Source: Phymorhynchus buccinoides (Eukaryota; Mollusca; Gastropoda; Neogastropoda; Raphitomidae). From it: 64,000 nt of DNA. Made by a program: the position numbers and the translations under genes. Shown here one piece after another: positions 1 through 9,420 of this stretch. Where the stretch lies: NCBI GenBank assembly GCA_017654935.2, contig CM065698.1, positions 41,688,095 to 41,752,094 on the forward strand, given 5' to 3'. How positions within the stretch are numbered: position 1 is the stretch's first letter; every line of letters begins with the position of its first letter. Below the pieces are notes generated by a model. The model was not told the origin of the DNA, did not search any database, and saw only the letters and a program-made list of their open reading frames with translations.

Positions 1-315
1 GCAGGTGATTTGAATAGCCTAATTATTGTTTTTAAATTCTGCATCATCAAGTTTACTTGGTTTGTTTTTCGTGAATCATTTTGACTAGCTGTTGCCTGCG
101 TTTGTATTACGTATGTGTTTTAAAAAGGATGACGTATATGCTTAAATTTAAGTAAATTTCAAAATTTGGAAAGATAGTTTAAAAGAGTGTTTCTTTCACC
201 GCTCACCAAATACTAACATTTTGCTTTTACTTTTGAATTTGTTGCGGTTTTGATTGAGTTTTATGTTTGTGTTATACTGTTTTTGTGGATTAAAATTCTT
301 GAATCTTGAATCTAG
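1..315 (+). other. PDE9A intron, nothing else seen
   Basis: This is AT-rich non-coding sequence ending in an acceptor AG at 314-315. It is taken as intron because the exon that follows begins in the middle of the phosphodiesterase catalytic domain. The rest of the gene must lie upstream of the window. Confidence 0.6.
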
Positions 316-420
316 CTGCAAATGGTGCTGATGAAAACGGCAGACATCTCCAACGAGGCGCGTCCACTAGAGGTGGCCACTCCCTGGCTGGACTGTCTGC
401 TGACAGAGTTTTTCAACCAG
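316..420 (+). CDS. PDE9A: PDE9A catalytic-domain exon, alternative copy A
   Basis: This exon encodes 35 residues of a cGMP-specific 3',5'-cyclic phosphodiesterase of the PDE9 family, which hydrolyses cGMP to GMP. Reading [17 protein letters not shown] onward, it matches the human PDE9A stretch around CDISNEVRPMEV. Residue 10 is the metal-binding Asp equivalent to human Asp402. Human Tyr424 is Phe here. The exon is 105 bp, phase 0 at both ends, between AG (314-315) and GT (421-422). The donor CAG|gtcctt is weak and the pyrimidine tract is poor. An exon of the same length and phase lies at 2161-2265 with 25 of 35 residues identical, so the two are likely alternatives. Including both would duplicate the metal site. 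A decaying duplicate is the other possibility. Identity as PDE9 is confident; which copy is used is not. Confidence 0.85.
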
Positions 421-1341
421 GTCCTTTGCCTTGTCCACTTTCTCCATGTTTTTTAAAAATATTTTTTGTATGTTTTATTGCACTTTGTTTGTTGATGAAA
501 TTGAATTTTACGTCCTCTCGACCATTTTTTGTTGTTTGTTGTGACCTACCTACCTATATATACCCACCACCCTTTCCTTTCACAGCCGCTACTTCCGAGC
601 ACTCTTGTTGCGTCAGGTCTTATTATTTCAAATTATTTTGTTTGGATTTGTTTCGTTTCGTCAAAGCCCGCCCGTCAGCTTTCCACGTCTTCCTCAGCTG
701 CTTCCTATACGTACGCTGTGCCTTTTCCCCCCTATTAGGATGTGTTTGTACCACTCTCAGCCATCGTTTTGCCAACGACTAACTTTCATAACAGGAAGTC
801 AAAGTCAAGAGACAAAATTTTATTTAGACATGGAAATTGAAAACACTCATGTAGGCTTTTTTTCTGTGATTTTTAAGCATTTTAACGCGAGTATTCGTCG
901 TACCGGCAACTCATTACCACTTTCGATGTCTGACTCACAGTAGACTGTACTGAACACGGCAATCGTTGCCTCTCTTCTCACGATTTTGTTCACTAATAGG
1001 GCACCCTCGTTTATTAGGCGCATAGGTCAAAATTGGAGAAAAAGATATCGCCTTATAACTCGAAAATTACGAGGTTTTTTTTTCAGAGTCTGTGTTCCAC
1101 AGTTAAGTTCCAGAGTTGTAGTGATGGGTGTGGTAGTTGCGGATTCACCAGTGAATCATAGAAACGCTGCCGTTGCTTCTCAGTTCTGTTCATTTCTACT
1201 TTGTTTTTCTTCCGTTCTGTGTGTGACTGTCGTCGGCTGGTGCTTTTTGTTGGTTTGGTCTTTGTTGTTATTGTTTTTGTTTACATTTATGTAGCAGTGT
1301 TCTTTTGCATCACCGAGGAGGAAAAGCACAGACAATTCTTG
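421..1341 (+). other. Intron between the two alternative PDE9A exons
   Basis: No coding or RNA gene is recognised. A short AGTCAA-type run near 794-812, followed by a T-rich stretch, resembles the retrotransposon-like tail at 15421-15476 but is too short to assign. Confidence 0.5.
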
Positions 1342-1774
1342 TACCGTAAAACCTGGACTATAAGACGCACCTGTATATAAGCCGCATCCCTTAAATTCAC
1401 AAAATATTAGGTATTTATCCACATATAAGCCGCACCAGTTTATAAGCCGCAGAGAAAATTGTATGTGCACAAACCAACACAAATATAGAAATTCTCCTAT
1501 CAGAGCATGAGTATTTGATGTTCGCAAACACTTTTAATATGAGATAATTTGAATCTATATTGATTACCCAAACCAGTTTTGAGTCTAAAGAAGCTCAAAA
1601 TAGGCTGAAGAATGTGGCCAGAAACAGATTTAATCATACTGATAAATGTAGAATGGAAAAAAAAATCTACAGATAAGCCGCATGGGCCAAAGTTGAGGGG
1701 GAAAAAAAATCTACAGATAAGCCGCATGGGCCAAAGTTGAAAAAATAGCAGCTTATAGTCCGCACTTTACGGTA
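1342..1774. mobile_element. Mariner-like MITE, TA-CCGTAAA family
   Basis: The ends are inverted: TACCGTAAAACCTGGACTAT on the left and ATAGTCCGCACTTTACGGTA on the right, each carrying the TA expected of a Tc1/mariner target duplication. The interior repeats an 'ataagccgca' motif, and a 33-bp segment near 1664-1744 is duplicated. There is no transposase. A second copy lies inverted at 30015-30415 and a shorter relative at 41062-41239. It sits in a PDE9A intron. Confidence 0.8.
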
Positions 1775-2160
1775 TGCGTTTTCTTTTCTGTTTTTTTTTT
1801 ACACAGATATAAATTTTGATGAGCACTTTTCGTTTTTCAGTGGCTGCACTTTTTTTCTGTTTGCCCGAGCCCTGCTGATCCATCCTGTGCACTGACTGGA
1901 CTTTATTCAAACAGCTTCATGTCAATGTAGACCTACGTTTATTGTCCACATTTTGTAACATATTTTGTTTGCAGTTCACAGAATTTTACGGTGTTGCACT
2001 CAAATTGTTGTCCCTTAAATGTTCTCTGCACTCAGTGGTTTCCCCTTTGTTTTTTGTTCTGTATTACCCGGGGTCTTCTCCCTTTCCTTCCCACCCTTCC
2101 TACCTACCTTCCCGCTGTCTGCGGCTGGCTGGCTGGCTGGCTGGGTGGCTGTGTGGTTAG
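1775..2160 (+). other. Intron upstream of PDE9A exon copy B
   Basis: Non-coding sequence that ends in a short (GGCT)n run (about 2120-2150) and the acceptor AG at 2159-2160. The run makes an unusual purine-containing acceptor context. Confidence 0.6.
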
Positions 2161-2265
2161 CTGATGATGATCCTGGTCAAAATGGCGGACATCTCCAATG
2201 AGTGTCGCCCCATGGAGGTGTCCGAACCCTGGCTGGAGTGCTTGCTTCAAGAGTTCTTCAACCAG
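2161..2265 (+). CDS. PDE9A: PDE9A catalytic-domain exon, alternative copy B
   Basis: This second version of the exon at 316-420 is also 105 bp, phase 0 at both ends and 35 residues, beginning [17 protein letters not shown]. It keeps the metal-binding Asp at residue 10, the NE following it and the PWLECLL helix. The donor CAG|gtaacc is strong. It differs from copy A at residues 2, 4, 6, 8, 15, 18, 21, 22, 26 and 30, mostly conservatively. PMEVSEPW is closer to human PDE9A (PMEVAEPW) than copy A, so this is probably the ancestral or major exon. It joins in phase to the exon at 5175. The distance from its Asp to the invariant Gln in that exon is 51 residues, exactly as between human Asp402 and Gln453. 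Confidence 0.92.
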
Positions 2266-2404
2266 GTAACCATGTAGAGAGGGGAGTGGGGGAAGGGAAG
2301 GGGGAGGGGAGAGACGACGAGGATGCGGAAAGACAGTTGGATCAAGGTAAGCGCAGTGACAGTGCCCAGGCACGAGATTGAGAAATTATAACTTAGGCTA
2401 AAAA

Positions 2405-2515
2405 GTATCCGACAAAAAGGCTATTTCTTAGTTAGGCGCATAACGGCAGCATGATGCATCTACACTCATAGTTGACAGGAAACTGAGAGATAGAAGAAGA
2501 AGATGAAGAAGATAT
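2405..2515 (-). mobile_element. SINE fragment, type II head, reversed
   Basis: Read on the minus strand this matches the head of the elements at 33002 and 52984: a CTTCTTCTTC-like start, 'cactcagacagtttcctgtc', then 'gatgcatcatgctgccgtta'. Only the 5' part is present. Confidence 0.7.
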
Positions 2516-4518
2516 GGCTGGAACAACTTGAATTAGTTAATCAGTCATAATAATTTCTGTTCTCAGTTGGTCTCAGTTTGATTTTATATTTTTGTAAGGA
2601 TCTTGAGGGCCATCAAAAAGGATGACATCAGACCTAAAGGCTGACAAATCTTGTGCCTGAATGCCGACTTATTTATTACCCAACTGTAGTGTTGATTATC
2701 AGCAGTTCTTTTATTTCAGCTGCCAAGTTTGTTTTTTAATAAAATGTGAAGTGGAAAGGCAAGTTTTACGTCTGAGAAATATATATTTTTTGTGTGTGTT
2801 CTTATTCTTAGGTTGTGGAAAGGAAGGTTTGAGACTGATAAAAACAAAATGGAGAAGTTCTTCGTCTTTAGAGTTTTAAAGAGTTTGTGGAAAAGAAAGT
2901 TTCAAGTGCAAGAAAGTTGGTTCTTTTTTTTTTACTCTTAGGAAAGTGTAAAGTGTACAAAAGGCACATACACATGAACACTCGTTTGTTGTTGTCGCCT
3001 GTCTGTCGTTTCCGACAATGACTGCCAGATAGCAGAGGGGGCAGATACTATTCTTCTGGCGGGCTGGGCGAGAAATAGTTTACAGTGGATATGCCTTGCC
3101 CAGGGTACTTCCCCACTCTCTCGGCCAAAGGGATCTGAGGACGAGAGTTGGCGTTGGGGGAAGGTCCCCAAAGGCCAACCAATCCCTTTGGCTGCAGAGC
3201 CGGTGCAAGGGCCCCCTCATTCGAGAGTCATAGTCTTCCACGAAAGACTAAGCTGTAGCATGATATTCCAATACTGTAGAATATCATTTATAGTACAGCT
3301 CTCATTTACTATTGGCCCTTTCTACAGGCTAATGTCAGCCAGTGATGAAAGCCATTTGAGTAAAGATAATGTCTATGTAACTGCACGTACAGCAGATCAG
3401 ATATTAAATGGGAAATCATGAGCTGCTTCTCTTAGTAAAGGCAATGTTTTATGCTTTCAATGTTTCTTGTCTTTTGCACTTGTTGTGTATGTGTGAATCT
3501 TCCCCCGCTTTTGTGCTCTGCCTTATTCCGCTCACCAAAAAGACAAATGGAATCCATGGTTAGGCAGAGCTTCAGATTGTCTGTGCGCCCGCGTCATTGA
3601 CCCGTTCTTTTGAATAACGGCGCATGTCAACACCTTGTGATGCGCCCTTAGAGCAGATCCCCATTCCATGAGAATTACGTTTTGGTTTTTTCCAAAGGTA
3701 TCTTGCTGACCTCTAGTCGTTTTGCTAGATAAAGTATCTTTATTTTCTACACAGACACACGTGTGCACCCACAAAAAATCATTACGCCACATAAGTGGCC
3801 CATCATTTTGAAAACTGACCCCTCATTTTGTGCAGCCATGGGTCACATGACCCATGAAGTCTGAAAACAATCTGAAGCTCTGGCTTAGGAAATGCATGTT
3901 TTTGTTGTGGCTTTATTTATATTGTTTTGCATGCATTCCTACTGTTCATGTGCTGAATCACTATCATATTTCTGGAAACGTTCCTGTTTGTGAAGAGTTA
4001 GAGTTATGTTGTTGTTGTTTGTTGACGGCTTTTTGGCTGTAGAGCCTTATTTGCAAACCCCTCAAATCAAGTTAAATCAAGTCAAAGGGGTTTTAATTTA
4101 TTTTTAAGTGAAATCGAGTTGGTTGCCATGCAAACTTGGCCTTGCTAATACTGTTTCACTTTAATGTGATGCATTTGATGTGTTGTTGACCATATTTTTT
4201 GCTTTAAGAGTTTGGTGTTTCAATAACAGAAAGTTATAGAATGAGATAAGTAGATTAACGTTGCATGGTTGATATTCAACGAAGCAACTTAAAATATAAA
4301 AAATAATCTGCCAAAATTGCAATAACATTGGAATTTCAAAAAAAAAGTTTTTACTTGTTTGTTGAAATAATTTGTTTGTGGAAAAAAATAATGCAAATTA
4401 TGTATAACTATCGTAAGTGATAATTCATTGTTTGTGGAAAAAAACACCCCACAAATTATATATAACTACTGTAACAAGGAGCATGGAAGGGGTGGGTGTG
4501 AGAAGGGGGTTGACTGGT
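2516..4518 (+). other. PDE9A intron, no feature recognised
   Basis: AT-rich non-coding sequence. The stretch 3050-3210 is more GC-rich and shares a short 'ccaaaggccaac' motif with 22012-22022, which suggests an old repeat of unknown type. No exon was found in either strand. Confidence 0.5.
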
Positions 4519-4556
4519 CATTGACAGGGATAAAGTGACCAAGCTCTTGTTCCAGA
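4519..4556 (+). pseudogene. Degenerate fragment of the PDE9A Gln453 exon (copy 1)
   Basis: The stretch 'ttgacagggataaagtgacc' followed by 'aagctcttgttccagat' matches the middle of the exon at 5175 (encoding [12 protein letters not shown]) with several substitutions. Like the other broken copies, it ends at the CAGAT position where an (ATC)n array begins. No acceptor is left. It looks like the oldest of four tandem copies. Confidence 0.6.
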
Positions 4557-4608
4557 TTATCATCATCATGGTCATCATCATAATCATCATCATCACCACC
4601 ATCATCAC

Positions 4609-4670
<62 letters not shown>

Positions 4671-4803
4671 CCATCATTATCACCATCATCACCACCATCA
4701 TCATCATCACTATCATCATCACCATCATCATCATCATCACCACCATCATTATCACCATCATCACCACCATCATCATCATCATCACCATCATCACCATCAT
4801 CAC
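4557..4803. repeat. (ATC)n / (CAT)n array
   Basis: About 250 bp of ATC and ACC trinucleotides. It produces long His/Ile/Met-rich frames on both strands that are not genes. It separates copies 1 and 2 of the broken PDE9A exon. Confidence 0.95.
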
Positions 4804-4825
4804 TCCTATCGTTGTGTTGTTCCAG

Positions 4826-4900
4826 AGTGACATGGAGAAGCTGGAGGGTCTTCCAGTGGCCCCCTTCAGGGACAAGGTGACCAAGCCCTCGTCACAGATC
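4826..4900 (+). pseudogene. Truncated copy 2 of the PDE9A Gln453 exon
   Basis: The acceptor (ttgttccag, ending at 4825) is intact and the frame reads [24 protein letters not shown]. Two residues (Met-Asp) are missing through a 6-bp in-frame deletion. At the codon after the invariant Gln the exon runs into (ATC)n with no donor. Because the acceptor is intact, it could compete with the true exon at 5175. Confidence 0.8.
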
Positions 4901-4960
4901 ACCATCATCACCATCATCATCATCATCATCATCATCACTCCTATCATCATCATCCATCAC

Positions 4961-4998
<38 letters not shown>

Positions 4999-5000
4999 CA
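4901..5000. repeat. (ATC)n array between exon copies 2 and 3
   Basis: ATC-type trinucleotide array of the same kind as at 4557-4803. It is followed by 'tcctatcgttgtgtta', the conserved intron sequence that precedes each exon copy. Confidence 0.93.
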
Positions 5001-5022
5001 TCCTATCGTTGTGTTATTGCAG

Positions 5023-5098
5023 AGTGATATGGAGAAGCTGGAGGGTCTTCCAGTGGCTCCCTTCATGGACAGGGACAAGGTCACCAAGCCCTCGTCAC
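5023..5098 (+). pseudogene. Truncated copy 3 of the PDE9A Gln453 exon
   Basis: Acceptor AG at 5021-5022. It encodes [16 protein letters not shown] then RDKVTKPSS, almost identical in DNA to the functional exon 150 bp downstream. It breaks off just before the invariant Gln into ATC repeats, so the second half (the GFIKF helix) and the donor are missing. The near identity points to a recent duplication. Confidence 0.82.
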
Positions 5099-5158
5099 TA
5101 TCATCACCATCATCATCATCATCACCACCATCATCATCATCATCATCATCACTCCTAT
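5099..5158. repeat. Short (ATC)n array
   Basis: Trinucleotide array joining exon copy 3 to the intron end 'tcctatcgttgtgttgttcc' that precedes the intact exon. Confidence 0.93.
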
Positions 5159-5174
5159 CGTTGTGTTGTTCCAG

Positions 5175-5321
5175 AGTGATATGGAGAAGCTGGAGGGTCT
5201 TCCAGTGGCTCCCTTCATGGACAGGGACAAGGTCACCAAGCCTTCGTCACAGATCGGCTTCATCAAGTTCGTCCTGCTGCCCCTCTTCGAGTCCGTCGGG
5301 CAGCTCTTTCCGCAGATTGAC
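5175..5321 (+). CDS. PDE9A: PDE9A exon with the invariant glutamine
   Basis: This exon encodes 49 residues, from [14 protein letters not shown] to VGQLFPQID, following directly after FFNQ of the preceding exon in protein PDE9A. QIGFIKF carries the invariant Gln (human Gln453) that binds the guanine ring and the Phe (human Phe456) of the clamp over it. The residue before the Gln is Ser, where human PDE9A has Ala452. It is 147 bp, phase 0 at both ends, with acceptor CCAG (5171-5174) and donor gtgagc (5322). Three incomplete copies lie upstream at 4519, 4826 and 5023. This is the only one with the full helix and a donor. Confidence 0.95.
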
Positions 5322-5382
5322 GTGAGCGGCTGTTTCTTGTTCCTTCCTTGTCCTTTCTTTTTTGGTGGGTTGTGTGCATTTT

Positions 5383-5531
5383 CTCTTCTTCTTCTGTGGT
5401 TCCCAGGCCATATGACCATAATGGGTAAGGTGCGTATGTGTCTGGTGTTCAGTTTTCACGGGACTCCCAGCTGCGTGCAACCAACACATTCTGATCCTAT
5501 TTCGAAAGAGCTCAAAGCAGAAAATTATTTG
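5383..5531 (+). mobile_element. SINE fragment, type I head
   Basis: 'Cttcttcttctgtggttccc' followed by 'aggccatatgaccataatgg' and 'gtatgtgtctgg' matches the starts of the full elements at 13231 and 16281. It is cut off after the 'gagctcaaagcagaa' region. It lies in the last PDE9A intron. Confidence 0.75.
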
Positions 5532-5543
5532 AAATATATATCT

Positions 5544-5600
5544 TTTATTTGATTTCTATATAGATTCAGCACCGTGTAAATACTGTATGTTGTTGTTGTT
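5544..5600 (+). mobile_element. 3' end of a non-LTR retrotransposon
   Basis: 'Tttgatttctatatagattc' then 'agcaccgtgtaaatactgta' and (TGT)n match the 3' end of the element at 32485-32862, including its TGT tail. It ends only 10 bp before the PDE9A terminal exon, so the acceptor region of that exon is partly built from retrotransposon tail. Confidence 0.7.
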
Positions 5601-5610
5601 GTGTGTGCAG

Positions 5611-5739
5611 TCTGATGTGATAGAGCCGGTGCGCAAGGCGCTGGCCTACTACACAGAGATGCAGCAGGCCATGGAGGAAGCCAAGAAGAACAAGGACAAG
5701 GAGAGCGCCACCACCAAGCAGAACGGAATCACCGCATAG
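5611..5739 (+). CDS. PDE9A: PDE9A terminal coding exon
   Basis: The exon follows acceptor gtgcag (ending 5610), phase 0, and encodes 42 residues, SDVIEPVRKALAYYTEMQQA through a Lys/Glu-rich stretch to NGITA, then TAG at 5737-5739. SDVIEPVRKALAYY fits the last helix of PDE9 catalytic domains. The charged tail, with KKNKDKESATTKQ, is poorly conserved in the family, as usual. It joins in frame to the exon at 5175. The DNA coding the last 15 or so residues and the stop is repeated downstream (5740-6262). Confidence 0.93.
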   Translation, partial: SDVIEPVRKALAYYTEMQQAMEEAKKNKDKESATTKQNGITA

Positions 5740-6262
5740 CCCTCCATGCCCCTCCCCCCAGTCTACCTCCACCCATCCCAGGATACCCCTATCTTCCTTC
5801 CAGTTAGAAGAACAAGGGCAATGAGAGGGCCACCGCCAAACAGAACAGAATCACCGCATAGCCCTCCATGCCCCCCTCCCCCCTCCCCCCTCCCCCCAGT
5901 CTACCTCCACCTCATCCCAGGATACCCCTATCTTCCTTCCAGTTAGAAGAACAAGGGCAATGAGAGGGCCACCGCCAAACAGAACTGAATCACCGCATAG
6001 CCCCCATGCCCCCCATGCCCCTCCCCCCAGTCTACCTCCACCCATCCCAGGATACCCCTATCTTCCTTCCAGTTAGAAGAACAAGGGAAATGAGAGGGCC
6101 ACCGCCAAACAGAACAGAATCACCGCATAGCCCTCCATGCCCCTCCCCCCAGTCTACCTCCAACCCATCCCAGGATACCCCTATCTTCCTTCCAGTTAGA
6201 AGAACAAGGGCAATGAGAACGCCACCGCTAATCAGAACAGAATCACCGCATAGCCCTCCATA
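5740..6262 (+). repeat. Tandem duplication of the PDE9A stop-codon region
   Basis: Four further copies of the end of the coding exon start near 5806, 5945, 6075 and 6198, spaced 122 to 139 bp. Each carries an 'agaagaacaagg' start, a degraded ACCAAGCAGAAC-like stretch and 'atcaccgcatag' followed by 'ccctccatgcccc' and an intervening 'ggatacccctatcttccttc'. They lie after the stop and so in the 3' UTR. Their frame would read KNKGNERATAKQNRITA and a stop, so they have diverged from the coding copy together. Confidence 0.88.
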
Positions 6263-6755
6263 AGTTCAGCAAGGCAAGATTGAAAAGCAGGTTATTGGAG
6301 TTTTTTGGTGACTTTTTATGCCAACATTGTGATGGTTCGTGATCTGTATTTTTCTTTTTTTTTCCTTGTTTTCTTTTTCTTTTTTGTTATGGTGGATTAT
6401 GCACATATGTTCGTTAATCCATTCTGAAAAATGAAATATTTATTTATTTTATATTTGTGTGCCCTTTTTATTTTTTTTATTTTTTAGTAAGGCTTTGTTT
6501 GGTTGTTTGGTTGTAGTTGTTTTCTTTACTTGTCTGTGACTGTGGTGATGAACCCAGACCAACTCGTATAATAAAATAAACTCTGTGATTTGGTGTTTGG
6601 CCAGCTCCTAGTGTGTCCATTATAAATACAGGGCAAGATACATAATATTTGCCTGTTTTCAAGAGTGGATTTCTCTTCTTTTCTTTTCTTTACTTTTTTT
6701 AAACTTTGGGGCTGAATCGTATTAACAAAACAAAAACTGCAACTCTGCATTTTGG
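6263..6755 (+). other. Probable PDE9A 3' UTR
   Basis: T-rich non-coding sequence following the repeated stop region. It contains a double AATAAA at 6570-6580. No other feature is seen. Confidence 0.5.
6570..6580 (+). promoter_or_regulatory. Candidate polyadenylation signal for PDE9A
   Basis: Two overlapping AATAAA hexamers (6570-6575 and 6575-6580), about 830 bp after the stop codon, followed by 'ctctgtgatttggtgtttgg', a GT-rich stretch of the kind found downstream of cleavage sites. Another AATAAA at 7916-7921 is an alternative. Confidence 0.4.
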
Positions 6756-7440
6756 GCAGTTCCTAGTGTAGATGCAGTATGATATTCAGGTTAACATTCA
6801 AGTGCTGTATTGCGATCGACTGTGAGAGAAGACAGTTCCTGGTGTACACACAGTATGATATTCAGGTTAACATTCAAGCGCTGCATTGCGATCGACTGTG
6901 AGAGGAGGCAGTTCCTGGTGTGCATACAGTATGATATCCAGGTTAACATTCAAGTGCTGCATTGCCATCGACTGAGAAAAGGCAGTTCCTGGTGTAGATG
7001 CAGAATGATATCCAGGTTAGCATTCAAGCGCTGCATTGCCATCGACTGAGAAAAGGCAGTTCCTGGTGTAGATGCAGTATGATATCCAGGTTAGCATTCA
7101 AGCGCTGCATTGGGATCAACTGTGAGAGGAGGCAGTTCCTGGTGTACATACGGTATGATATCCAGGTTAACATTCAAGCGCTTCATTGCGATCGACTGTG
7201 AGAGAAAGCAGTTCCTGGTATATACAGTATGATATCCAGGTTAACATTCAAGTGTGGCATTGCGATCGACTGTGAGAAAAGGCAGTTCCTGGTGTACATA
7301 CGGTATGATATAATATATCCAGGTTAACTAACATTCAAGCGCTGCATTTGGACTGTGAGAGGAGGCAGTTCCTGGTGTACATACGGTATGATATATATCC
7401 AGGTTAACTAGCATTCAAGCGCTGCATTTGGACTGTGAGA
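6756..7440. repeat. Tandem array, about 75-bp unit, nine copies
   Basis: Each unit reads roughly 'gcagttcctggtgta', an 'atacagtatgatatccaggt' core, 'taacattcaagcgctgcatt' and 'gcgatcgactgtgagag'. Copies start near 6757, 6830, 6908, 6981, 7058, 7133, 7209, 7282 and 7366. The last ones have small insertions (ATAT). No coding potential is credible. Confidence 0.88.
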
Positions 7441-7616
7441 GAGATGCTGTAAACATTTTTTTGTTTGGCTGGGATCAAAAACTCAACAAACTGAGCAGTA
7501 TGGAAGTTTACAAAAAAGAAAAGAAAAATGGGAACAATTAATTGCCTGAGATCGAACAGAACAGCTTTAAAGTCTGCCATGCGCTCAACAAGCAAAGTAC
7601 AACGCTTTCATTTCTA

Positions 7617-7678
<62 letters not shown>

Positions 7679-7985
7679 CATGAATGACTGTGAGAAAGTG
7701 ACGTGCTATATGAACAAAAATGATAGACACTTAAGCAAAACGACATTCAGTATGCATGTGTTTGGCTTGTGTTTTACTCTGTGATGAAAATGTAAAGATG
7801 TCGCCAACTTGAAATAATGAGAAATGTCTGCCCAGTATACAGTGAAGGGAAACAAACATGTGTGTCTTTTCTAATGATAATGATAATGATCTTTTGCAAT
7901 CGTGCCTGGCAATGTAATAAACATTTTATTTTATTAATTAAAGGTACATTTTAAAAACGTGATGTGGTTTTTTGAAAAGAATGAT
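7441..7985 (+). other. Non-coding, with microsatellite and late polyA signal
   Basis: A (TG)n(AG)n tract lies at 7617-7672. AATAAA at 7916-7921 is followed by a GT-rich stretch and could be a distal polyA site of PDE9A. Nothing else is recognised. Confidence 0.45.
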
Positions 7986-8470
7986 ATCGTCGCTGTCCGA
8001 CGCTAACCGTGTATCTACAAAATTTGACAAAAATAGATTTTTTACTGAAACTCCTTCCAGTGACCTCACGCAGGTCTTCTATAAATATCTTGTGTCTGTG
8101 ACCAATGAAAATGCTCAAATTTGTCACATGATACCACGGAAATAATCGTGTATGTGGCGGGTTTTTGCTGGTTTTGACGCGATAAGCGTGTAACTGGTCA
8201 CGCTAATCGTGTAACTGCCGGCAGCTGTCGTATCTCCCATTGTGAGAACAATGCACTAACTTTGTGACTAACCATGTAACTGAATTATCACGAACATTTT
8301 GGGTGTTAATGCAACTTTTATTGTGTCACATGTTTACTCATCGGTAAAGAAGAAGGGTCAAGTGTATATCAAATGGGGATTGACTTTGTAGCAGGCGACA
8401 ATATGTTTTTTGATGCTCCTGTAAAATCACTGATTGTGTAAATACACGGTTAGCGTCGGACAGCGACGAT
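7986..8470. mobile_element. 485-bp inverted-repeat element, TCGTCGCTGTCC family
   Basis: The left end TCGTCGCTGTCCGACGCTAA continues CCGTGTA; the right end is its complement, ending GCGTCGGACAGCGACGA. The interior has several CGTGTAACTG-like phrases and no coding frame. A close copy lies inverted at 31225-31705. The target duplication could not be fixed. Confidence 0.82.
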
Positions 8471-8845
8471 TTATCCATTTGCTGAATGGTACTACCATCC
8501 GTACTTGATGTAAATAATATATCATCTCATATAGACGAGATTTAAGCCTGCACACACATGTTATGTATCCCGCAATAGAAAAGCACAAACTGAAGTAAGT
8601 TGTACATGATTTATGTTTTGGCTTTATAGGCGAAAAGCCTGTATGGAGCACCGTTTGAAAAGATGGTGCAGACTTGGAGCCTTATTACTGCAGTCAGTCT
8701 ATTCTATCATTGTTAGTCTACATCTAGTTGGGCAGAAGAATGTAAACAGTGGGCACAGAGCTGTAATAATCAAGAGAAAAATGAGTTTTACATCCTCCAC
8801 GGGACATTTTCTAAAATTAAGATAGCAGAAAGATAATCTTGCAAA

Positions 8846-8847
<2 letters not shown>
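8471..8847. other. Intergenic, nothing recognised
   Basis: Unique-looking AT-rich sequence with no supportable gene or repeat. Confidence 0.5.

Positions 8848-8901
<54 letters not shown>
8848..8901. repeat. (AT)n microsatellite
   Basis: About 54 bp of alternating AT. Confidence 0.97.
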
Positions 8902-8903
<2 letters not shown>

Positions 8904-9202
8904 ACATTCTTTGCAGGCCGATATGCAGACTGAAGAGTCTTTCTCAAAGACGAAACAGCTGTCTTTGCATAGGCATTGTCTATCTCCCCCATTGGGAGAA
9001 AAAGTAAATCAGCACATTATTTTCTTTTATTCTTTTCAGAACACAGAACAAATCGTAAAGTTAAAATTAATGTTATTCAGTTTCTTTCCTAAGTTCACAA
9101 ACTGATACACTGGACACAAATAAAGTTTTATTAAAGCAAACTATATATATAAGAGGAAAGTTTAATGGTGTGGTTGTTTTTTCTTCTTCAATCCTTGTAC
9201 GT

Positions 9203-9420
9203 TTATATATATATATATATATAATACAAGGTTTCAAGGTTTATTTCCGAAAGCCCCTTGGGGGTACATGGAATAAAAAGAAAAATTGGAAGAAAATGAA
9301 CGGAAAAGAAACAAAATTCAAACAATACATATATATATATACCAGAAAATAAAGAACACAAACGCCCATATTCTAGTTTGCAGCGCATTTTCAAGCGACT
9401 TACACACTTTTCTTCAGGCC
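9203..9420 (-). mobile_element. Retrotransposon 3' end with AACCTTG tail
   Basis: After a short (TA)n, 'acaaggtttcaaggtttatt' then 'gaaagccccttgggggtaca' reads on the minus strand as a retroelement 3' end with a repeated AACCTTG-type tail. The 5' limit is uncertain. Small repeats of 'attatcaagaaagata' follow at 9435-9510. Confidence 0.45.

Noticed and set aside
4456..5179. Long Met-rich and Ile/His-rich frames on both strands
   Set aside because: They are translations of the (ATC)n array and the broken PDE9A exon copies. The composition is that of the trinucleotide repeat.
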